From positions 620,001 through 684,000 of the forward strand of contig JASPKZ010001600.1 of assembly GCA_030220185.1 (NCBI GenBank): a stretch of DNA of 64,000 nt. Reading direction: 5' to 3'. The DNA is from Diploptera punctata. Its lineage: Eukaryota > Arthropoda > Insecta > Blattodea > Blaberidae. Within the stretch, counting starts at the first letter, position 1; every line of letters starts with the position of its first letter. Made by a program: the position numbers and the translations under genes. The notes beneath the pieces were generated by a model. The model did not search any database. It worked only from the letters and a program-made list of their open reading frames with translations, and was not told the origin of the DNA. Positions 11,868 to 23,800 of the stretch are shown here, piece after piece.

Positions 11868-14800
11868 GTTATTATTATTTTATTATTATTATTTTATTAT
11901 TGTTATTATTATTTTATTATTGTTATTATTATTGTTATTATTGTTGTTATTATTGTTGTTGTTATTATTGTTGTTATTATTATTGTTGCTATTATTATTG
12001 TTGTTATTATTTTTATTGTTGTTATTATTTTTATTATTATTATTATTGTTGTTATTATTGTTATTATTATTGTTATTATTATTATTATTGTTATTATTAT
12101 TATTATTAATCATTAAAAAAAGAAGCAAATTTCATAAGATTGCAAAAAATTGTTGAGAAAATATTTGTAGATTTGGAAGTTCTATGTATTGTATGTATTT
12201 TTTCAGACTAAGTAAATATTTAATCATAATGGAAGGGGCGAATCCAGCCAAGTTCCATCTTATTGGACATAGTTTGGGCGCACATACAGCAGGATATGTC
12301 GCCAAGAGCATATCAGGCATAGGCCGTATAACAGGTAACATTATTATATACACTACATCTTAGGCATCTATGTTATTTTATAGTCGATTATAGCACAGAA
12401 AATATGTTCTGGTAAAATATAAGGATTATAACCTAAATTGTGCATTAAATGCAAGATAGTTTAGATAATAATTTGCTTTCTGTTTATTGACTGTTATATC
12501 AGGAAATGCCAGTGAGAATTGTTTAAAAATCCATTCCCATACATCCGTTCAGATAAAAACATCAGGTATAAATCATGGTCTGTATTACAGACTTCAGGAA
12601 AATACATAGATGCTAAAATATCAGGTTGGACCAGTGTGTAGAAAGTGATCCCACCTGCAAGCCTTAGGAAGAGGCCCATGGGATAGTAGGAGGTTAAGGC
12701 GTAAATTTGCAACAAACTGCTAACAAAAATGAGCATCCTAAATACTTCAAACAACTAGCTCTAGAACTATAAATATTATACCTAAAAATACTATAAAATA
12801 CCCACAGACGGAGGTAAGTACGAGTTAACTAAAATGGAGAAATCTTGACTAAAGCTGGGTACTTAGATCAGAAACTGATAGCAATAGATGATGCTTTAAA
12901 ATCTATTGCAAGGTATATAGGCTCAATATACATCATAGACATCAAAGCTCCTTAAAACACATTCAGAACTAAGTTCATGACGCAACTGGAATAAACACAT
13001 TGAAACAGTTCAAAGAACTATCTCAAAAATCTGAAAAACACTTCCAGTGAATTTATTCACGTGAGGGTATTTAGGATAACGAAATATGAGACAGTTTGAC
13101 AAAAGAGGGGAGAAAAAACACAACATCAGAAACCGAACAATTAACTTTAACTGAGATCTATTCAAAATTTTAAATAAAGACTAACAAAATATCGAAATTA
13201 CCACCACAAAACAACTGGTATAAAGCAAAAGAACCGTGGAGACTATATACAGAATGACACTGCAACGAAAAGAACATACCGCTATAGCAAAACTTATAAC
13301 AGGACACCTTAGAATTCTTAAAATAATAGACGGCAAGAAGACATTCTCAATCTGCCTAAACTACAATATAATAGAAGCATATACTCCAAAGCATCAATAG
13401 CTCAGCAATGGATCTCTGGAATTAACCTGGAGATGTAATACATACAATTACGTAATAACAACAACCTCAGGGACATGTATATTGACTTAGGCTTTCACGG
13501 CCGGAGTTATTATGATGATCTTGTAGAAGATTTCCGGGCTTTTGGCCGTGGTCTTGAGGCTTATAGTTCCCCGACATTTAGCCAGAGACTGCGTCCGGCA
13601 TCCTCAATGAATCTCAAGACAACCCTTGAGGATGCCGAACGCAGTCTCTGACGAAACGTCGGGGAACTACAAGCCTCAAGACCACGGCCAACAGCCCGGA
13701 AATCTTCTACTCAGGGATATGGTTTAGAAGAACCTGGAGTATGCAACATCAACATATCTGAGTCATTTATGTTGATATTCTTTTATTTTCTGTACAATAT
13801 TCCTTATTTTGAGTTCTTCAATATTCAACTTATTCCATGTAATTTGGGAAAATTCATAAGAAGCCTTAAAAATTAATGTGTGCTATTTCAAGTCTTTGTT
13901 TATCCCTTTGATTACACCATGTTCGTTCCTATATATGAGAATATGAATCATCATCATGCATGTAGACAAAAATAGTTTTATTTCATGGCGCCTTTTAACA
14001 ACTCAGGTCTTTAGTGTTGTAATTCAATTTGAAAGTAAAAGGACCGACAAAGTTTGCCCAGAGGCTTCTTATTTAAGACTTTACGTTATTTTAAATTATG
14101 CAAATCTGCACTACCTCTCAGCTTTCCTTCCCTTACTACAGAAGCCATGCTCAGAATTTTTACATCCTTAAAAATCCATCAACCCCGGTCGTGTTTGGAT
14201 CCGCAAAGTTCGCAACCATAGGCGAATATGGTGACTTCACTAGTCCACCAGAATTGATTAATTCTGATCTCAGTACCATTTCATTTTAAAGACATTCCTT
14301 GTTATCTTGCATCCTTTGGTTGATGGTCTCTTATTAATCATCGTGAGGCGATCCCTAATATTCATTAGATATGTTCAAGTTAGTTGTTTTTAAATTATAT
14401 TCAATCTAAAATTGGCCTGAATTTGAATTTATTATAACATTTTCCAATGGATAAGCATAACCTGTTCGACCAAGCATAACCTGCTCTTTTTCTCATCAAC
14501 TCCATTTCAGGTGCTCTATTTTTTTATTTGTAAAAGCTAATATACAATTTTAGTTGTTCTGTTGTTTTTATTTATGAATAAAAATACATTACAATCTTAA
14601 CTGTAAGAGAATAATATAAAACATTAGTAATATTTTAGAGGGACATTCACTACAACAGAATTAAGTATAAATCTTGATGGATTATGAAAGGCTTGAGAGT
14701 TATTAGTAATGCCTTCTTTGATCTGATAATTAATTTTATTAAATAAAAAACAAAGAGGGAATATTAGTACTCTTTCAGGTAAAAGAGGGCATTGCAACAT

Positions 14801-17800
14801 ATTCTTAATTCTTCAAAGTTAATTATTAATTTTATTGTTAATAACTTGTGGTTTCAGAGTAACATCCTTGCCTTTGAACGCAGCGGACTCGTGTTAGATC
14901 CTCGATCGGGAGAAGTTTCCTGGATGAGCTTTTTTCGAGGTTTTCTTCATTTTTAAAGAAATATCGGGAAACATTAAGGCACAAAATAGTTCACAAACAC
15001 CATTTGGCCATCGTAATCTCTCAATCATATTAGCGTTGAGTAGTATGGGTGTATGAGTGAATGATGGGTCTTGACTAAAATGTCCGTATTGTCTCGGAGG
15101 TAACCCTGGCATTGAGATGATCGCCCACCCGGGAAGGTCCTCCATGTCCTTGTGTTGTTAAAGTTTTGGACCATAGAGAGACAAACACACGGTGAGCTAC
15201 ATGATATTTATGAGAAATCTGCTGTAATAAAAACAATCGAATGGGAACGTAGACTGGGATTTGAAGGGCATGAAGGACGAATGCGGAACGAAAGAGGGAC
15301 GCAGAAACTTATTGTAGGAACACCAGAGGGAAAACGACCAAACTTTTGGCAAAGAATAAGGTGGGAGAATAACATTAAACATTAATTGTGGGGGGTGGAT
15401 ATACAGGAAATGATTGGAAAATGTTAACTCAAGTTAGATTATATGGAGAGCTAATGCCCGCGCAGCCTGACCCTTGTGGTTTCGTAGCACCAGTGTCTTT
15501 CTTAGTCTATGTCTCTGCTCAAAAGGCATTTAATTGCCAATTTCCAATATAGTTGTACGCAATTAAGTTATTAGGCAATAAAAGGCTACTTACTTTCCAT
15601 ATAACTTTCATACTCCAATTTGTAAAACACATTAGTACTGAAATCGTTATGATGTAAATGTGCTACTAAACTAGTAAAACGTAATCACGCAAAGAAAATG
15701 TGAATTAAAGAACCATATAATTAACCTTGTTACAGATATTCTGATACAAATAACTTCCGTGCAAACTTTTATACAGTAAAACTTGTTTAATCCGGAACGT
15801 GAGTAATGCGGAAATAAGTCCAATGTGAACAAATGTATTGGTCCCGGCGAAATAATAGTAATTTTACGTGTATTTATTTTGCATAAAACGGAAGGATATT
15901 CTACATTATTCGTGAAAAAAAATTATAAAGAGGAAAGGCAGAGAAATGAATTAGTTTGCATTTCATTGAATTCCCGTTAGGCCAAAAAAATAATAAGAAA
16001 TGATTCCTACCGTCGGATGAACTAGAGATTCTACCTGTACCTGAAATTTTATTTCGACCTCACTGCACACTCGTTAGGCGAAATACAGATTACCTACCTG
16101 TCTTACAAATATCCATTGCACTGTAAAATCTTAAATTAGTTTAAGTTCCGGGGCACGCCGTAGCATAGTGGTTAAGGCACTGAGCTACAAGCCGGAGGGT
16201 CGAGGGTTCAAGTCCCGTTGGGGTCAGGATTTTTAAACTGGCCCAAACCCTCTGGCGGCACTATGGCCCTGGGGTCGACTCAGCCTCTAACGGAAATGAG
16301 TACCGGACGCTTGTTCTGGGGTAAAGGCGGCCGTCACGCAGGGCTGACAACCCGGCTGACATAAAGTGCCGATTGTCTAGAAAAAGTGGGAGCCTTAACC
16401 TCCTACTACCCCATGGGCCTCCGGGTCTGTTGTGGGATCACTTTACTTTACTTTACTAGTTTAAGTTCTGAGACCGATCTTTCACAAGTTTTTTTTTTGT
16501 AGCGTTTTGAATTTACGGAATAAAGATGGCTAAAACATATGTGTCATTGTCATTAAACGAAAAAATCGAATGTGATTGAAGATAAATCTCCTAATTTCCG
16601 GACAGATGCTCCGAAATCAAGCTCTAGCTGTTGCTAAATCCCTAGGAAATAAAAATTTCAAGGCATCTTTAGATTGGTTGGACAGTTTTAAAAGACGGCA
16701 CAATGTAGCGTGGAATTAAATTTGGGGGGAATCAAAGGGTGTGGACGTAAGTGTAGTTAGTGAGAGGAAACCGAAATTGCATACTTAAATTTCAGGATAC
16801 GCGCCTAAGAGACATTTTTAACGCTGACGAAACGGGACTGCTTTTTTCGTGCGTTACCGTCGAAGTCGCTCATACATATTATACTTCACTTTCAAAAGGC
16901 AGAGGAACTACAATTAATCCAAAGTTCGTAAAAAAATACACGGTACTCTGTAATCTAAGATTATTAATACATTTTAGTTCGTTTTATAATGCGGAATTTT
17001 GTCTATGTGGAAAAAAAATTGGTCGCATGTGATTCCGTTTTGAGCAAGTTTTACTATATAAAGTACTACTTAAAACTGGACAACAATTGGAAAATAATTA
17101 ACGATTAGAATAATTAGCAGGAGATCAGAAATGAAGACATAGAGAAAAGACAAGTAATTAAGAAGGAAATATCTGCAGTCATGGATTTTCCGAAGATAAT
17201 ATAAGAATAACCTTCTCGGGGGGGGGGGATCAAGGCCAAACCAACGAATGAAAGAATGCTTACATAAATTGGATACTATGAAGAAAGTTGTATGATCTTA
17301 GACCACGGATGATTGAAACGACATGGTAAAATCAATTAATTAAAATAAATTATTAAATTAGAGTAATAATTAAAATAAAGTATATAAACAAATAAGAAAG
17401 GTTTCCACCTTCTCCCTCATACAACACACTTTACACTACACAAACACATAAACATAATTATGCTCATTCTACACTCCGCTCTGTAGACAATACAAGAATA
17501 CATAATATACGTACAGTGATCTGTAACTCACTGGCACTATCGAACTCGTAGGTTTATGGCCGCGCGGACATAAGCTCTTCAAATCATCCTCTGTATAATC
17601 TACTTCCCCCAAATCATGGTTAATGTTATTCTTCCACCTCATTCTTGGTCTATCAACTGGGATTTTCCATCTGTATTTTCTGCAAGAAGCTTACATTACC
17701 CTCTTTCATTCCCCATTCGTGATACATGCCCTGCCCATCGTAGTCTATGAGACGTAATTGTTCTGATTATATCTGGTTTCCTATAAAGATCGTGCATTTC

Positions 17801-20800
17801 ACTCCTATATAATCTTCTCCATTCGCTTCTCTGTTCATCTCTCTTTGGATCAAAAAAATCCTAAGAAGTTTATTCTCCAATACTCGTAATCTTCTCTCCT
17901 CTCTTACAGTAAGAATCAATGTTTCGCATCTATGTAATATAACCGGGAGAATAACAGAAGAGGTGCATAAATTGAAAATATACCATATTAACGCCATCTA
18001 TTCCCCAGCGCGGAATGCGAAGTATGAAAAGTGCAGTGGGTGGCATTAAAAAATGATAAAGTAACCCTACTTTAGGCCTTAGAAGCCTATTGGAGTATTA
18101 GGAAGCAAGGCTTAAGACTCTCACCTTTCTAGACAATCGACATATGTTGCCAGAGCATGGTGCTATGTAAATTATTGGGAAAGCATTGGGAATAATACAT
18201 TTTAAAACTATATCACTGAAAAGTCAATCATGACCGTAGTGTCGAAAAACAAGAAAGGGCGCCCATTCTGAATATTGTAGGTCTTGAGTTCATGAATACT
18301 TCTGCAGTATATTTGACCATCTTAATCTAGGGTATTCTGTATTATTTTACAGGACTGGATCCAGCACAATTGCTCTTCGAAGGACATAGAAAAGAAATTC
18401 AACTGGATATCAATGATGCTGTATTTGTAGAAGTCATGCATACAGACGCCAAACCCACCGTACCTCTACTTGGTGCCGGCATCTTAAGACCAATTGGTAA
18501 AGTAAATTGCAATAATCATTCAATTAGCTTTAATTTGTATGTTGTTATTTATTTATTTATATACTGTATGTCACTTTAACTTAAAATAAAGCCATATCTT
18601 GACAATACTAAAACATTTACAACTTACAGAATGTTATTAAAATTATTTGAATCACGATACTACAGATATATACTAGAATGTCCACCGCTGCAGTAGCGCG
18701 CTGCCTTGTCACGCTGCCTTGTCGATTCCCGGTCGGAACAAGCTTCCTGGTTGAGGTTTTTTTTCCTAATCTGTAAGACAAATGTCAGATAGCTTTCAGG
18801 CCCAAACTGTCCCGAACATCATCTGGCTATCATAATCATCCCTATCATCATCATCATCATCATCCTCGGTGTGGAAAGCAACGGGAAGCTACCATACCTA
18901 TAATTCCCTAGTAAAATTGCAAGATACAGCATGAAAATGCTATGATTTCAGTGAAGGATCTGCCCTAGGCCAGAACACTATAGAATATACAAGGTGTAAC
19001 AGGACCTCACCGACAAAATGATAGGAATGATAGGCCATGCAGAGAGGATAATTTTTTGTGTAGGAACATAATTATAATCGCACACACGTCGTTTATGAGT
19101 TATGCGCAGATGAAGGTGTTCACCCATAACGATCAGAATTGAATACAAACAATTATACACGTATCATTTTATTGAAAAAGACATGTTTTTACAATAAGTG
19201 TTCAAACAATAAGATTTTGACGACGTCAAAAAGAATCATGCAATGATTGGCCGTGCTGGCTGATTGTTGCTGCGACAATATCAAACATGCGCAGATGAAG
19301 GTGTTCGCCCATAATGTTCGGAATTGAACACAAAAAATTATACACGTATCATTTTATTGAAAAAGACATGTTTTTACAATAAGTATTCAAACAATAAGTA
19401 TTTTCACGTCAAAAAGAATCCTGCCATGATCGGCCGTGCTGGCTAATCGTTGCTGCGACAATATCAAACATGCAATGAGGCACAGAGCCGACTGTTTGAA
19501 CACTTATTGTAAAAACATGCCTTTTTCAATAAAATGTTACGTGTATAATTGTTTGTATTCAATTCCTAACCTTACGAGTGAACACCTTCATCTGCGCATA
19601 ACTCATAAGCGACGTGTTTGCGATTATATGTTCCTTCACAAAAAAATTATCCTCTCTGCATGGCCTATCATTCCTATCATTTTGTCGGTGAGATCCTGTT
19701 ACACTCTGTACATATGTGTGTGCAATATCAGAAATGGTAAAACAATTACAATACGTAAAGTTTTAAATATATTTATATTTTAATACTGAATTAACGATTA
19801 TTCCGAAGTCTATCCGTATTTTGTGTATCTCTACTTATTGCTGCCAGCAAAATTTCCTCAATTCTTGTAGTTCTAGTCTTTATACCTCTATCTTTAAAGT
19901 ATGGGAACAGTTTTCTAAGCATACTAATTAGACTCTCAATGTCATTTGTGTAAGGCAAGCAATTTGTGGTACATGAGTTACTCCCACTGTATTTTCATAG
20001 AAGCTTTTAAGTGAATGTAATTTAGGATATAAAATCATCAGGTGCTATTTGTAGCATGTGTTTTATTTAACTCATTTATTCATCAAGTGGTAGTGAATCT
20101 ATCTTTTATTATCTCTTTCAGGCGGATTCAATTTGTAATGGTCTACAGTGTTATCAGTAGTATCCCCATCAGTGTTGTAGGGCAAGTAGATTGCTGGATG
20201 AAGGTTTATTTAGAGACTTCAGTCTTTTACCTCTAATCACGGTGGAGTGAAGGTTGTATTCAAATCTAAGGAAGAAGTAGGTTCTTTTGATTCCATAACG
20301 TCACGTGAGATCGAAAGTTTTACATACTTAAAATTATCGCCGCTTTCCATTTCATGATCCAGTTTACATTCATCCTTTAATGTGATTTAATCTGGAATTA
20401 TTGTTTTATCCAAGATGGTTTGTACTATATCACTTAACAATCTATACCCTGTCCGCTCTTAAAGTGATCCTCGTCAAAACAAAAGCATGTGAGCTGCTCG
20501 CTTTTCATTGGTTATGGACACCGACATGTAGAGCAATAAATACGCGAAAAAATAGTTTCCTTCATTAAATTAAAAATATGTCCTTTAAATTTAACTTACT
20601 TATTATTCTTCGTGATAAAATAAAATAAGTTAAAATATACCTTCTTAGGTAAGATCCGTCGTCCTCAACTTTTAAAATATGTATTCTTTGTCTGTAGGCC
20701 TTTCAGAACATCCGTTCCATCTTCAGCAGGTCTTTCTTCGCTACATTATTTGATATGGTGGTTGATGCTGCTGGTCCTAATGTGGTGTTGTCGTGACTAA

Positions 20801-23800
20801 AGCTTCTTTCTGACGAAATCGTATAGTGGGTTGTTTAGTCTGGGAGTGCTTTAATTTATTAACAGCTTGTTGTCTATTTCCTTGATAATTTCCAGGTCTT
20901 CCATTATGTTTATTTTTGTTGGATTTCCCTCTTTGTGTACTATTGTAAAGGTGTCTACTATTGAGTTCATTTTATGACCGGCGTTTATTATGTACTTAGC
21001 GTATATGCTTATACGAAATCGTTACGATGTTCTTTAAACCTTATGTTGAAGCTTCTTTTCGTTCTACCCATATAGAACTTGCCACAGTCTTTGCGTGTTA
21101 ATTTATATACTCCCTTCCATTAAATTTATTATGTGTTTCTATTTTGTTACTTATTACATTATTTAGTTTATTATTAGTTTTGTAGACTATGTTTAAATCT
21201 TTGTTTATTTTTCTCAATGTTTTTGCCAATTTTATGGTTTCGTGGCCTGTATATGTTAGTGTAGTCCATTTATTATTAATATCTGTTTCTCTTTTCAGTT
21301 TTGTTATTTTAATTATATCGTTCCTCTTTTGTTTTCTTACAAGTTTATCTATAATTTTGCTGCTGTATCCTTTGCTTCTAGCCATGTTTTTGATATAGGC
21401 CTAATAATATTCAAAACATACAAAATATTCTAAAATATACCTAATCAATAATAACAAATTAAAATGGGTGATGCACTTGAGTCGATTCTCATGAAACAAA
21501 AGGGCTGAAAATATCGAGTCGTTTGTTCCTGTGTCATCTCCCTGTCAATTGACAGTAATTGTGGCGCGAATGGCGGAAGGATATTGCTTCTACAATGTAC
21601 GTTGGTGTCCATAACCAATGAAAAGTGAGCAGGTCACATGTTTTTGTTTTGACGAGGATCACTTTAAGAGCGGACAGGGTATAGGACTGTTATTGGGCTG
21701 TAATTTTGAGTGAAACCGATCGTCGACTTGTGTCTCCACAGAGAAAATAAGTTTGTATTTGTCCAATGTACGTACAGGGCCAGAAATATTATTTTGATGA
21801 ATCCTATATATTATTATAAACTGGAACTGCGAACTCCAAGTTTCATTTCTTGTATCATATAGTATACCAGTACATATACTTAGTTACTTACTCACTGGCA
21901 CTATCGAACCCGTAGGTTCATGGCCGCGCGGACATAAGCTCTCCATACATCCCTATCCTGAGCTAATGTTTTCCAATCATTCCCTGTATAATCTACTTCC
22001 CTCAAATCATAGTTAATGTTATTCTCCCACCTCATTCTTGGTCTACCAACTGGGCGTTTTCCCTCTGGCTTTCCTACAAGAAGCTTCCATGCTAGTCTCT
22101 CATTCCCCATACGTGCAACATGTCCTGCCCATCGCAGTCTGTGAGACTTAACTGTTCTTATTATATCTGGCTTCCTATAAAGACCATGTAGTTCATTGTT
22201 ATGTAGTCTTCTCCATTCACCTGTCTGTTCATCTCTCTTTGGTCCAAAAATGTTCCTAAGTACTTTATTCTCAAATACTTGTGATCTCCTTTCCTCCCTT
22301 AAAGCAAGAGTTCATGTTTCGCACCCATATAATATAACTGGTAGAATAACAGTTTTATATATTTTCAGTTTAACGTTTTTTTAAAATACCAGTACATATA
22401 TTACCCGTTTAAGGAGTAAGCGCAGTTGTTGACGGAGGGCACTGCAGTCGTGTTTATGCAGGAATAGAACACGTGACACTGCTATCTACGAGTGTAGAGG
22501 GGAATGGGACGTGGGACGCTGACAGAGAACACTACCTTATATGACGTCACGTGTAGCAACAAACAGAGCTTCGTAATTCTTCCGCCTGCAGAGATATTTT
22601 GAATGACTAATACCAGTATTTATTTACTGAGAACAGTTTGTAAAATCAGGGAAGTGCCATTTCACCTTATTTTTACCAGAGTTAATTTTAAACTTTATTT
22701 TTCTTATCACAAATGTTAGTTTTAGTAGAAACATATTTCCGTATCATTGTATGAGGCAGGCCTCATCGTTGTGACACAGTGTGCCCATCCCACATGATGT
22801 CATTCTGGCCTATGGCTAGCGCTTAAGTGAAAGGTATTTATTTCTAGTTTGCTCCTACCTCCGGAGACGGAGCTAATCTCGTTGGTCGTCATGACAACCG
22901 TAACATCACCAACTGATGTCTAACATAACAAAATACCACAAATGAAGTAGAGAGAGGAAACTAGCCATCTGCTTCGTGGTATTATGTATGTAATTTTATC
23001 GTATTCGGCTATTCTTGCGGTATATTGATTTAGGCTTTCACGGCCGGAGTTACTATGATGATCTTGCAGAAGATTTCCGGGCTGTTAGCCGTGGTCTTGA
23101 GGTTGTCTCTGGCGAAATGTTGGGTAACTACAAGCCTCAAGACCACGGCCAACAGCCCGGAAATCTTCTACAAGATCATTATTCTTGCGGTGTTTTAAAT
23201 ATGAATCCTGATTACGGTATAGTGTGTAACATTATTGGAAACACCATTTTCACGATGAAAGATGAAGATAAAAAAGGAAGTTTTAAATTGTGAGCGTCCT
23301 ACTGAATCTCTACAAATATGTAGTACAAAAGAAGTTAAAAATTAAGATACACGCTACAATCTTAGTTTGATACGGTCATGGTTTAAGGAATTTCCATTGT
23401 GGTGCTCCTCTCAAACTCTACAGAAATCGTTTTGTTGGCCTTGCTTGCTTTTTAGCAATAAATTCAACTTTTGGAATAGAGACAACTTCTACTGCAGTTA
23501 ACGAAGGCATGCCCATTTCATGAAGAATCACCGACATGTTTGCAGCTTTAAAGGACCGAAGGATATACTGTATTTCATCGTCATCACTCCAGGGATTAGG
23601 CAATTGCCCGTTCCGACTTCATAATGCATCAGCCCAACGTCTTCTAGGTCTTCCAACATCACGTCTTCCTCTTGCTTGATAATTTCTTGCTAACAATGGA
23701 TATCTCTCCTTACTCATTCCATCCATATGATCAATCCATTTCTGTCTGTAATTCGTGACCTTATCCAATAAAGGCTGTACTTTCAATTCTTCTCTTATAT

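Noticed and set aside
11744..12156. Open frames of poly-Tyr, poly-Leu and poly-Asn on both strands
   Set aside because: They are translations of the (ATT/TTG)n tract, not genes.
22541..22552. CRE-like TGACGTCA site as promoter
   Set aside because: It sits deep in an intron with no transcription start, gene or CpG context; a chance or repeat-borne match is more likely.
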